DNA of 64,000 nt from NCBI GenBank assembly GCA_000507305.1, contig DF239729.1, positions 62,001-126,000 on the forward strand. Reading direction: 5' to 3'. Each line of letters begins with the position of its first letter. Positions within the stretch are counted from its first letter, which is position 1. Source of the stretch: Breviolum minutum Mf 1.05b.01 (Eukaryota; Sar; Dinophyceae; Suessiales; Symbiodiniaceae). The translations under genes were made by a program, and so were the position numbers. The notes under the pieces were generated by a model. It saw only the letters and a list, made by a program, of their open reading frames with translations, had not been told where the DNA came from and searched no databases. Positions 1 to 11,324 of this stretch are shown in pieces.

Positions 1-644
1 GAGCGGACATGTTGAATGCCGAGCCGATGTGAACATCTCAACACTTGGCGGCTTGGCATTGTTTTGAGGCCGTGGTGTTGGGGCTTCCATTCTTCAGGCC
101 AAAAGTTGCGAAGACACAGACATCCACAGACATTGAATTACAATTTGGACAGGTCTGCAAGTTTGGTGTTTGACACTGTCAACCGGGTGGTTGGTGTAGA
201 GCCACTATTGTCCGGACTCCTGGGTCGTGAGGGTGGTGAGCCTTTTGTAGGAACTTCATTATTTGTGTTGAGTAGAATCTCAACAGAATTCCTTATGTTC
301 AGCAATTCAATCGCAGCAATTCTTCAAATGTTTGAAGGACTTTGATCTTTTGCCATGGAAAAAAATCGCCAAGGGATGCCTCTAGCACAGGGCAGGCCGT
401 TTGCAGCGATCCCAAAAACTGGTACGGGTAACCTGGGCATGGCGGGGCATGAGCGATCCGAGGTCATTCCAGATCTTGTTCCTAGAAAGGTCGGAAGGCA
501 GAATTGCTCGATATGATCATAGTATGATGAACTGGATATTGAAATGCTTAACAAAGCCAACCTTTTTTCGGAAATTGTTGTCACAGATCAACTTGAATCT
601 TACAATCTCAACTTCAATCGCCAACGTCCAGGTACATCCTTGAT
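1..644. other. Stretch without a confident gene
   Basis: Open frames occur on the + strand at about 16-345 and 355-516, but neither resembles a family I know, and their composition does not separate them from chance. The stretch may hold exons of a gene entering from the left edge. I see no RNA gene here. Confidence 0.3.
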
Positions 645-659
645 ATTTTGTGGCTCAAG
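645..659 (+). other. Relict spliced-leader 3' end upstream of the PDZ gene
   Basis: The sequence ATTTTGTGGCTCAAG equals the last 13 bases of the dinoflagellate spliced leader (ATTTTGGCTCAAG) with two extra bases (TG) in the middle. It sits 12 bases before the start codon of an intronless gene, where a leader would lie in a cDNA copied back into the genome. Bases further upstream no longer match the leader. The leader sequence is known for dinoflagellates; calling this a relict is inference. Confidence 0.55.
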
Positions 660-671
660 TTGCCGTTGGAA

Positions 672-1133
672 ATGACAAGCCTGCTTGGCCTGTGGGGTTG
701 CTGCACATGCACTGGACCCACTGCACCAGAGCCAGAACTCGAGGAAGGTGCGAGCGCATCAATTAAAGAAGCCTTCCGGTCTTACCAGAGCAAAACCAGA
801 ACTGAATTGGCTGAAGATGTGATTGAGCCCTCACTGAATTTGAATGGATGGACAATCCGTGAAGGGCAAAAGTTTGTGATGCTGGAAATCGAGAAGGAAA
901 AAGAGAAAAACCTGGGCCTGGCAATAGAAGCTTCGAAGGATGGTCTCGGATTGACAATCACCGAAGTGGAGGCGGAGGGTTTGGTTGCTGAATGGAATCA
1001 CGACCGTCCCTTGAGAGCCATCAATGTTGGCGACGTCATTGTGGAAGTCAATAAAATCCGAGGGAGTTTTAAGGAACTTTTCAAGCAAATTCAGAAACAT
1101 CAACACTTGCAGCTTTTAGTTCAATGTAGCTAA
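672..1133 (+). CDS. Intronless small PDZ-domain protein (probable processed retrogene)
   Basis: A 153-residue protein with no interruption. Residues about 70-151 look like one PDZ domain: the carboxylate-binding loop is LGLAIE (81-86), followed by a strand 'GLTITEV' and the characteristic 'INVGDVIVEVNKI' (117-129) before the last helix and strand. PDZ domains bind C-terminal tails of partner proteins, so this is likely a scaffold or adaptor. The N-terminus holds a Cys cluster (C10, C11, C13) that could be lipid-modified, then an acidic and charged linker. I chose the ATG at 672 because a spliced-leader relict ends at 659, leaving a plausible 12-base leader. An in-frame TTG at 648 would extend it but lies inside the relict. 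The PDZ call is by motif only. Confidence 0.7.
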   Translation: MTSLLGLWGCCTCTGPTAPEPELEEGASASIKEAFRSYQSKTRTELAEDVIEPSLNLNGWTIREGQKFVMLEIEKEKEKNLGLAIEASKDGLGLTITEVEAEGLVAEWNHDRPLRAINVGDVIVEVNKIRGSFKELFKQIQKHQHLQLLVQCS

Positions 1134-2185
1134 AAGGCTAAGGCTGCTAAGGGCCCTGAGCCCATTTGTAGATTTACAGGATCACAAGTCGCAAAGCGAC
1201 AGAAGCAATCGAAGAATTTCGTGCAAAAGTAGCATTAGAAGCCTTGATTGGCACAAGAAAATATTTCATACATTAACTCTTCGATTTTTGTTGGACTGAC
1301 CTTTGCTCTTTATGGACATCTAAAGGATGCTTAAAAAGATTTCTTTGCAAATCGATTAGAAGTGAGTCATGTCATGGCCATCGAGGTGGTCTACGGGACG
1401 GCGCTTCAGCCCAAAGCGTGTCGTAGTGGTTCGCTCTCCAAGTTCGCTTAAAGCACGCTTTGCGTTGTGTTCCTGCCAGTAAATTATAGTAAAATCATGT
1501 TGCGGAAACATTAAAGTGGTATGATATTTTGCGCATTTGCGCATCGTTTTGATATAATACTTGTATGACATATGATATGATTTATGTACAAGTCACAAGG
1601 TTTCGCATTTTGATTCCCCTCTGTTTTTTTTCTTCTTTTTTTCGGATTGGGTCAAATGAACCAAGGCGCTGATGATTGTGACTATGGCCCTCCTGCTAAA
1701 TTCTTTTAAGGGATAGCAGGTTTTGAACACCCACTTGCATTCTTCACAGTCGAGCAAATGGTGCAGTAAATTCTGGGTGCCTTTCGATGATTAATTTGTC
1801 GGATTTTCGTCTGCCAGATCGGCTCCTATGTTTTCGTGGGCTTCTCACAAAGCAGAACCGCAGAACGGTTAAGGGTCACCCTGGCCAATTGCGGAAGTTT
1901 CATGACATGCACTTCGCTACTGTGCTCTTGACAGTTTGTTTTGGATACTCTTAATGAAATATTATGTTCTATTCTATTGTAATGATATATCATTTACGCA
2001 GATGATACCTGCTGAGTCACCTAGTGTTCTCATTTTCGTTGGCGCAGGCCTTGCTTGACAGCGTCCTTGGTCCTGGGACGTCGGTTGCTGAGAGACCCTA
2101 CAAACAAACAGCAGTTTGAAATGCTCTCATTTCGAGGATTTTTACCGAGTCAAACATCAGGTTCTCAAGTCCAAGTCCCAGTGAA
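1134..2185. other. Intergenic DNA, nothing supported
   Basis: Short frames on both strands only, all under about 75 codons and unlike known families. AT-rich stretches occur near 1550-1640 and 1960-2000. No RNA gene or clear repeat was seen. Confidence 0.5.
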
Positions 2186-2430
2186 GAGAGGCAAGCTCGT
2201 AGCTAGGTGGTTTGGTTCATACTAACTGTTAACTAACTTTACTAATTTTAAGCTGTTTGAACATTTTACCCCTGATCCTTGGGGGGATGACATGATGACT
2301 CATTCTGACCAATCATTGATCTACCGGGGTGACCTGGTGCCTTGGGAAACTTTGCCAGGCCAACCACTCAGTTCATGCAGATGGCAAATCGAAATCCAGA
2401 GTGAAGTGAAGTCCAAAAAGATCAGCCGAG
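2186..2430 (+). repeat. Dispersed ~240-bp repeat, copy 1
   Basis: This 245-base stretch recurs in the same orientation at 6674-6907. It begins GAGAGGCAAGCTCG and ends ATCAGCCGAG. The copies differ by three small indels (4, 4 and 3 bases) and a few substitutions, so duplication was fairly recent. I see no terminal inverted repeats, no target-site duplication and no coding frame. It may be part of a longer non-autonomous element. Confidence 0.9.
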
Positions 2431-4974
2431 GGACCAATGTGTGAGCCCCCATAGGAATTGAAATTTGCGAGTTTATTGCGTGAAGCGATAGGGAATTTTG
2501 AGCAGGGATACCCCATTAAAGACTTTTAGACATCGCACATGCAAACAGAAACTCTTTTGGTTTAAATTATTTGCAACTTTTGGTGTCCACGTCCCTTTGC
2601 TAGGGTGGTATCCTAGTTGCTGACATCCACCCGGGATTGCTTCCTTAATTACGGAAACCATCAGGTGGGGTCACAAACATTCTTGAGATGGTTTGGATAC
2701 AGCGGGCAATCCTTAAAGAAAAAAATCTTGCTACCAAGAAGCTTGTGAGTACCCTTGATAACCAACTCAACATAGTATAGCCAAGTGTTTTTACAGGTAC
2801 CCTTCCTGCAACAACCACTACGAAGATCGGCTAAGAATGAGCTCCCAAAACACTTGTAATTTGTACCATGGGCATGGTTGATATTATAATTATAGATATA
2901 TAAAGTGGAAAACCACTGGCATGTCCTCATCAGCTTTTTGGGGTTGGTTGTGCATTGCTTCTTGATCGCTTCAGCTCGCTGCCTTACTTGTGTAGAAGCT
3001 GCTGGTGTCCATGGAAAGAAAGGCGATGTAAAGCTATGTTGTTGTACTTCCAGTAGCCTTCTAAACTATATTTTACAGGGAAAGCCATTCCATGGACAAC
3101 AGAGCCGAACAAGGGACATGTCTTGAAGATTCTTGAAGTTGCACGTGTAAGTTCCAAAATGAAAGTTGTTTTTGATCTATATAAATATATACGTATATAT
3201 ATATATATATGAATATATTTTTCTGACGGTCAAGATAATCCTCGGCTCAAAAGTCAAGATCTGTGCTCAAAAAGGCCTGGATTTTCCGCTGACGTGAGCA
3301 AAGCTGAACTTGGAAACGCATCCTTATCATTCCTTATCTTTGTTTGGACTTTCGTGGTTAGGGCGGGTTATGGGAGCTAGACAAAATAGGGTTGTGGCTT
3401 GGGAGGTGAAGATGAAGCTCGTGTTGGTGATGGCGCGCCGACTGGGGAGACTCGGGGGAATCGATCGTACTGGTAACCAGAATGTGCCAAAAAGATGTGA
3501 AGGAGCTTTTTAAAAAGGAAGCAGAATAAGAAGTTTGTTGGATCATGTTGGATCAGATGACGAATAGCAACCAGATTCTGCAAAGTGATCCACAGCCAAA
3601 TTCAAGGCATATTTGGTCTTGACCTTGACCATGGACACTGGCAGCGATGAGGCAGCAAAAATGAGGCTGAAAAGGTTGAAACATGGCAAGCTCATGATGG
3701 CTTGATGACTTTATGGATGGGGGATCCCCAAGAGCAACATGCAACATAGATCACTGAATGGGGATCCCGAAGCAACAACTACCATATTCAACGAAATGAG
3801 GTCAATCCCTTTTTAAAAAGATATTTCTTGCAAAGGTACCAAGTTGAGGAGTGAGAAATCACTCATGGTTACTCTCAGGTCTAACATTGAAAGCATAAAC
3901 CACTTGTGTAGTGTAGATGTGTCTTTGGTTCGATATTCCGTTCCAACCGAAAAAAAAAGGGTGAACGTTGGCAGCTTTCGGGTGGTTTTTTGTCGTTGGG
4001 TGGTAGGACTTTGAAGATGATGACCAGCCCCAATGTAAGGAGTTTAGACCCTGGCATATATGGCTGTTGTTTTTTTTCAGTCGTGGTGTATATATATACA
4101 TGTATATACGAGATCACAATATCTACTGACCTGTTGATTTGAAGCCCTTGGTTGAGGTTTCAAAATCACACTTTCACTAGGACTGTCGTAGACATTGGGG
4201 TGCAAAGATGTTTTCCCCCCCTCAAAAATTGCAGCTTCAGAAATTTTTGAACATGCCTTGCTTTTTCAGATACTGTAAGAGTCTTGGAGGCTGGATGGAT
4301 TAGCAACGAAAAATGTACAGCGCCTTCTTGAGGGCTTCTCCCGTTCAGTCTATTCCAAGGAAGAGTGTCAATAACCAATTTTTTTGTTGCTTGTTAGATC
4401 AATCCTTATCTCCTTGCGAGTTTCGGGAAATCCACAAACAAAACCCTGGTGACTTCCATGGAAGCCCATTCGTTTCCGTACTCCTTCGTTCGGGTAACGC
4501 TTTGCAGGAAAGTGTCCTCCGCCAGGCGAAAATAGAGGGTCTGTCAAGATTTAGGGCCCCAACAGTCATTTACCACATGATGGATCCAGGCATCCATCAT
4601 GGCTTCATTAGACCCTCACTTTTTGATACGGCGAAAAATGGTGAGTTTTTCCACCCTCACGTTTGATGTCGCTTTAACGAATATACTTGTTGATCTCATC
4701 TTTACGCACATATTTTTGAAATGTATCGTTTACAATAGGGTCATTTTTTGTCTTCTAGGATTGCTGTTTCTTTGGGCACGCGCTGCATTTGAATGGATTT
4801 AATGATAGTGATGTTAAGGGAGACATCACCTCAGTGGTGAATAGTAGCGGGAAACTTCGCCTTAGGCTATTAGGACCTTCTTTCAGATTTCTGAAGTATT
4901 GCAATTCACCCATCCGCTTTGTTGACAGTTGAACTTTGGAGGTGTTTCAATTTGGCGACGAAATGGATCCGACG
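2431..4974. other. Intergenic DNA with AT microsatellites
   Basis: TA-rich runs lie at about 3183-3213 and 4086-4108. Frames on both strands are short and not recognisable; one of 117 codons at 4313-4666 on the + strand has no family resemblance. Nothing else can be supported. Confidence 0.4.
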
Positions 4975-5405
4975 GCGCCGTGAAAGGGAAAGGGGAACGC
5001 CGGTCCTTTTCAGGGGAGGACGGTGAGTCTTGGGAGGAGGGGCCGGAGGAGGAATCGCCAGAGGACGAGGGGTGGTTGGTGGGTGGAGAGGAGGGGTGGG
5101 AGGTGGATGATGGGGTGGATGACGGGGTGGATCCGTGGAGGAGTGCGAGGAAGGTGGAGTGGAGGCAGGCGGAGGAGGAGGCGGAGGATGTTGCACGTAC
5201 TGTTCAAGACTTATGAGCGGAGGTGGGGAGGCGGACAGGGGAGGAAGAAGAGGAGGAGTGGTGGGGAGATCGGGGCTGGTGGAGGGGGGCCTGGTGGTGG
5301 CGGTGGGAAGGCGTGTGGTGGAGGTGGTGGGGGGATGCGTGGTGGAGGTGTGGCTAGGCAGAGAGCCTCAAGACCAGCCACTGCAGGATTCGGAGGAGGT
5401 TTCAC
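4975..5405 (+). other. G-rich, strongly strand-skewed island
   Basis: About 430 bases in which the + strand is packed with GG, GGG and GGAGG tracts and nearly lacks C or T runs, unlike the AT-rich flanks. Frames stay open in all registers because of this bias: one reads acidic (4929-5216), one Arg/Gly-rich (5023-5748), and the opposite strand reads poly-Pro. The acidic frame ends with a helical-looking 'RKVEWRQAEEEAEDVARTV', so an expressed exon cannot be excluded, but compositional bias explains the open frames more simply. The tracts could form G-quadruplexes. Confidence 0.6.
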
Positions 5406-5971
5406 ATTAAGGGGGATCGAGCAAATTGACGAGGACAGAGCGGGACACGTCAAACAAGCACATGCTTGGCAGGGAGTCTTGATTCCTCAAGTGGAAGTCA
5501 CAAACAGCTCCAACATTGTTTGGGGTCAACCGCAAGTTTTAATGTGTCTCAAATTTGGGTTCTCCCTTAAATCCACTTCTTCCCATCACAGATCATCCAA
5601 TTTTTGTGGGGGGGGGCCAAGCCACTGGCCAACACACTTTCCAAAGTTGCCGCTAGTGATGATGTCCTTTTTGCGGTATCGCAAATCTTTCCAGGGGTTC
5701 GAGGTTGGGATTGATGAATTGGTGAAACGCGAGTCGCATGTTTGGTGAACGCATGAATGGTGCAGGCTTGGTGAACCTGCATCGAATGACCAACGGTTGG
5801 ATCCATCTAAATATACCCCCAGAATTCCTGAGCCTTACAAATTGAAAAATGACTACACTGCTTAATTTAACATAGCAAAAAAAATATCACTTTTTTGATG
5901 GTATGCAGGAAAGACGGGGGCTTTCCATGGCTACGTGAGCTTACCGGAGGGTAGGTTGTTTATCTACTGTT

Positions 5972-6311
5972 CCAGGGCGTTTTTAGGTGGATCCAAATAC
6001 GTGGTTTCATTGAAGGTTGTGTTGCGAAGGTAACCATATTTCGAGATGCTTTTGAGTCATTCGATCTGGTAAGGACACCGTGTACGATGTCATTCCTTGC
6101 AATTTGTGGGGACGCCCTGATTTTGGTGCTTGGTGCAGGGGAAAAAATTATTTGGATGGGATGTCTACGACCTGGATCTTGGCCTTTTAGAAGGTCAGGC
6201 CTGTTGATGGAAGAAATCCGGCACAAATTGACATGGATGATATGCCATTTCGACTCATGTGCCATAGACGGCGTTAGACTTTTCCATCCGCAAGATGTTG
6301 TAATTTGGGCA
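5972..6311 (+). CDS. Candidate exons of an unrecognised gene
   Basis: Several short coding-like segments lie in different frames and are bounded by splice-like AG and GT sites: 'GSKYVVSLKVVLR' (about 5972-6031), 'DTVYDVIPCNLWGRPDFGAW' (about 6069-6136), 'WDVYDLDLGLLEGQ' (about 6153-6198) and 'VDGRNPAQIDMDDMPFRLMC' (about 6200-6270). The pattern of small exons matches genes elsewhere in the window, but I do not recognise the product and cannot join the exons in phase. A long open frame on the opposite strand (5960-6361) is the alternative. Confidence 0.25.
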
Positions 6312-6673
6312 GTAGGCCACTTTTTTCTGTGCCCCAACCCTACTCCACCCATGCGGCACACAAAGGCGCGAAGACAGCGAAGACGATGAGGTCCCCGATT
6401 TCCTCGAAGCAGCGAGAATCCTTTTGCAGTCGGGCAGCCTGAGAAAGAACCGTGAGTTGAGCTTTCACAAGAAACCGTTCACTTTCAACTTTCAACATGA
6501 TAGACGGAGGCCCCTTCTCTTATTGTGAAAGAGATCAGATGGCATTTAGGGACTCCGAATCTATAGAGATAGTCAAAAGAATCTCAGAGTACTGTTTCAC
6601 GGTGAGAACGGCATCCGTCATTTTTTACGCTTTAACTTTGCTTCTGAGACATGTTTTCCTGAAAAAAAAGCCC

Positions 6674-6907
6674 GAGAGGCAAGCTCGTAGCTAGGTGGTT
6701 TGGTTCGAACTGTTAACTAACTTTACTAATTTTAAGCTGTTTGAACATTTTACCCCTGATCCTTGGGGGGATGACATGATGACTCATTCTGACCATTGAT
6801 CTACCGGGGTGACCTGATGCCTTGGGAAACTTTGCCAGGCCAACCACTCAGTTCATGCAGATGGCAAATCGAAATCCAGAGTGAAGTAAAGTCCAAAATC
6901 AGCCGAG
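6674..6907 (+). repeat. Dispersed ~240-bp repeat, copy 2
   Basis: Second copy (234 bases) of the repeat at 2186-2430, in the same orientation about 4.5 kb away. The 11-base length difference is fully explained by three indels: near the 'ACTGTTAACTAAC' motif, near 'TCTGACCA', and just before the terminal ATCAGCCGAG. Flanking sequence does not match the first copy. Confidence 0.9.
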
Positions 6908-9900
6908 CTTGACAGCTTGATAACAGCGCTTTTGAAGCGATGGTTTTCATGGAACCAATGCTTACTTAAGTGCCAAATGCCAAGTGCGTACTCAATCTAA
7001 CGTTTGTGCTACCATGGTCCAATCTTTGCAGAAGTCAAACGCATTTGTCGTTATTTACTTTCGTGTCCCGCTGAGCATTTGTGCACGTTCTTTGCCTGTG
7101 AAACACTGTCGCGATTTGTTCAAAATGCTGCCAGGACAGTAGCTAATAAATGCTAGTAAATTGAAGCCAATAAGCTTTTCAAAATGACCTCAGCTCAAGC
7201 CAGCATGCAGGTAACAGTGAAAAATTCACAAAAGATACACTCGGTACCTCAAAAAACAAGAATTTCATTGACGCCCGTAACCTTACTGGATCTCACCAAT
7301 TCCCAGCAATGCCGGAGTCTCAGTATTTCCATGCAACATTTTCACTTTGTGTTATTTTTTGAAGCTGGGAAGGTTCGAACGGGAAAAAAAACACGAAAAA
7401 TTCAGTCGTTTTTAGGTCGCGGCATGCTTTCGGAACTCCATGGCATCAGGCCTTTAGAGTTGGCGTTGGAAAAGTTTGCACAGCCTGATTCAACGGCCTG
7501 TGACAGGCCTACGGTCGGCCGGTGCATCATGGTAATACTGCTGGTGAGGCAAAAATTCGTCAACATGTTGGTTGTTTTCAACTGATGTTGAGCTGGAAAA
7601 AAAGTCATCAGAATCAAATTTCAAACTTGTTGAAATTTACCTGAGGAAATCAGAAAGTAATTTCTATTGTATAATCAAATCATTGTTGCAGCAAAATTTG
7701 GAGTTGCGCCTGATTTGCCCACAACGGTGAATGCCCACGATTTCCATAGTTTCATCAGGAAACATGACTTACACGCTGAGAGATGTAACAAGATGTACAA
7801 TGTAGCCTGGAAACAAACAGCGACTATGCTAGTCACCCATGACTTGGTCAAGGCTTACCCCAAAAAGGTGATGTCTGGGGTCTTCAACGGCGTCCCAGGC
7901 GTGGGTGGAGGGTGTGGATGGAGGGGAGTTTCCTTCTGGTTTTCGCCTCCGGCCGCGTTGGTAGGCGATGTTCCTTTCGAGAAAAAGCTGTGGTACGTTC
8001 GTTCTCCAGCGTGGAACTCAGGACAAAGACGACTCGTTTGTAGAAGACTTTTGTCCATCAAAAATACGTTGAAAGAACATGCAACAACAATGCAATCCCA
8101 CATTTTTTTTGCAACTCAATCTTTTGATGATACCTTGGTCTTAAACCGTTTTCATGTAAGACCTTGATGCCTTGGAAGTTTGCCAAAGTCGTTGGAAACT
8201 GTCTTTGGGAGTCACCTATTCTGGGATTCTCCGATTCTCTGGTCAGACACAAGTTCGTGCCAAATAGTGTCACACTTCTCATTCTGATGTTTCAGAATTA
8301 GTCAGAAGGCATCAACATGCAACCTAGGTCAGCGACCTTTTCACAAATGAAAGTAGACTTGCACTCTGATAATCACCTAGCTGTCACTAGCTGTTTGAGC
8401 TGATGATATGCTTAAAGAGAGATTTATGACGAGGGTGTCATCAGTGGCCGTCATTCCCATTGTTGTGCAGCTAGTCAGCTAGTCTCTACATATGCTTGAT
8501 AGCCTTTACATAGACTGCCACGTAAATTGGACATAGACGGCCACATAGTCGACAGTGTCTAAACAGTGAGCGTTCACATTCAAGCAGCTGAAATGTTCAC
8601 ATAAGTTCAACCGAATTTCCTGACACGTCTATGAACTGGGCTGCTCCATCTAGGATTGGTGACAGTAAAGAGCACATTCTCCGAAATTCTTACTTTGTCT
8701 TTTGCAGATGCGATATTTTAAGAGGCTGTTCTGCATTTAAACTTGTTCATTTTTTCTGTAGCAATACATTCAACTACATGAATTGGACAAAACGGGGACC
8801 AAATCTTGGGGACGCACTGAGGGTGGAGGGGCGGGGAGTTCCAGCCTTCGTTGCCGTGGCCGTGAAAGTGGAGAATGCAGCTTCAAGGAGTTTGAAGTTT
8901 TAAGTGTCACATGTTTTTTTGTTTGCACCAGGTTACTTTAGAGGGTGCCTGACATGTGGTGAACTCCGTGTGAACTCCGTGGACTTGGAGTTGGGCTGAT
9001 GGGTGACTAGTCACATTTATCCACGTTCGTGCTCCTGCAGTCCACAGCCAATTCGATTGGCAATCCATCACCTGCGTGACACTCAGTGAATGATCTTCTT
9101 GCAAATATGTAGGAAGTCTATGGAATGCCGTTGCAAGTCTACTGGAAAGGCTTTCTCTTTCTGTGGTTTCTGGAAGATGGCACAGACATTACTGACTCAC
9201 CCAATGACTTTGGAATCATGGGACATGGGTCCCTGCAATGGGTCCATTGTTGCTGGTAAAGCGAGGCGCTATCACCATCTGCAAGTGCACCAAATCTAGT
9301 GCGAGCACCTGGTAGTTTTCGAATAAGTGGCTAGTGGCCACTTGTCAACTTCTTAGCTCATTCGAATCAATCAGAGGCGTCGAAGATAGATTTGTGAAAC
9401 ACAGTCCTGAAAACGAGAATCTATGAAAAACTAAGTCATGGTAGAGTAGTGTAAAGCTGGAATTTCAATCGTCCTGTTACTTTTGGGGAAGCTGTTGGAA
9501 GTCAATCTTGAGACCTTCAAGGTCCGCATGGAGGGCCCAGCTTCTCCCTTGCGCGAGAGCCCGTCAAACGGCCTCTCATCACGAGGTGAACTGGTCTCAT
9601 CACCAGGCGAACTGGTGGAAGGGGAAGACCAGGACATGTGCACACTTATCACTTTTTTGAATGATGTTTGGCTCAATGTTCCAATTCGAATTCTACTTGT
9701 TTTCAAGATGTAACTGTCTTGGGACCAAATTTTCACATGACAGGCTTCCAAAACTCACATGCTTTGCTTCATTATGGCCGAGAACGCACGGCTCCAGACA
9801 TAGCCTCAGACCTTTCCTGAGGTGAAAGTGCCCGATGTTCAATGTTCATGGGGCTAAAAAATGGTTATTTCAAGGATTTTTAATTCATGGAATGTCATTG

Positions 9901-10670
9901 GATGTTCATAATTTCATACGATTTCATATGATTTCAATAGACCCTTCTGCATAATTCTTGTAGATCTTTGTGCAGATCTTTCTTTTGACACGCTTGACAG
10001 CCCTCGCCAAGGAAACCTTGCGAACTGCTGGGATGTCGACCTTCTTGATGCGGAGATATCAGGTACACATTTCTCTCAACCCCAAAATGGACTTCATCAT
10101 ATCAACATATCAAAAAAAATGGTATAGCCGCATAGCCTTCCATTTTTGAGCATGCGTTCGAATGTATGCTTCTTTTCGCGACTTTTTGTAAAAGTTAAAG
10201 GTCTTATAAGCACCCGGAGTGCTACACTTTAAACATGTCGCATCAGCCGTTTGGATCAGGAGACCACCTCTGCTTTGGCTATCGTTGGCCTATCCTGTTG
10301 ATGTGAGGTGATAAGATTGACGGAGCGGATTTCTCAACCTTTGATACGACAAGAATGTGGCTGCCATTAAATCAATCGACCTTGATTGTTTGGGACACAA
10401 GTGTACACACGGAACAGGATGGGAAATTGCGCAGACGCACTTGAGAAGCCATACCTGTTTGCGGCCAATCCGCTGAACAGTGCTTTCCGAGCGTGTGTGT
10501 TTGTGATTTACAGTCATGCTTCATCTGATTTCACCCCCCTTCGACGCCCAGCTGGGGCACAAGCTGCTGTGCAAAAGAACTTTTGGAGCCGCAATTTGGA
10601 GATGAAATGGAAACGAACATTAGCTTTTCTGAGATGGTTGAGTATTTTGTCCTTCCTGGACTAGCGACTT

Positions 10671-10672
<2 letters not shown>
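6908..10672. other. Long gene-poor stretch
   Basis: Open frames occur on the + strand (for example 7184-7585, 7667-8167 and 9483-9713) but none resembles a family I know, and opposite-strand frames overlap several of them. The 9483-9713 frame contains the short internal repeat 'GELVSSPGELV'. I see no RNA gene. AT-rich TTTCATATGA-type repeats lie near 9909-9938. Confidence 0.35.

Positions 10673-10709
<37 letters not shown>
10673..10709. repeat. (TG)n microsatellite
   Basis: An uninterrupted run of about 18 TG units. Confidence 0.95.
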
Positions 10710-10710
<1 letters not shown>

Positions 10711-11324
10711 GTGGCTCACAGGATGGTAGCTTAGTGGCACGTTTTGGCCCTGGCGGGTGCAGACTGTAGAAGCCACTGATAAATTTGGCCACCAAAGATG
10801 CTGAGCAGGGGATCCCAAAAACACAAGGAAGGAGCGGCTGGTTCTTGCTCTTTTTTTTAAGGGTGCTTGAGTCAACTTGAATGTCTGAGAATCTGAGGCC
10901 GTAGTATGATTCACAACGAATTCCTGCCAAGCGTGCACCATGATTTAACTGAGCCAGGCGCGGCACGTTAACTGAGGACACCTATGGACACCTGAGTGCT
11001 TGAGGATCAGAAAATGCTCAAACTCAGGCCCTGCTTCAGCAGCTGATTTCTTATTTGGTCCTCGTGAGGTGCAGGCTGGCGGATAGGGGGGATGGGCAGT
11101 ATTAGGGACAAAGGAATGGAAAGAGTACAAAGGCTAGTACAAAGGCTGATGATAAACTTCTGAGTGGTATCATTTTGGACATGTTGAAATGGTTTGACAT
11201 CAACGAGACTTTGCAGGTCGACCGTCTTCTGACCAACGATCACCCGGCCACCGTGGCACATCCAACGCAGGCCAACCTGCCAACCGACACATGATACATC
11301 ATGATACACTTGCATACGTGCGGT

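Noticed and set aside
5023-5748. 241-codon Arg/Gly-rich open frame
   Set aside because: It is open because the G-rich island lacks T-containing stop codons; a different frame and the reverse strand are equally open, and the part downstream of the island shows no domain.
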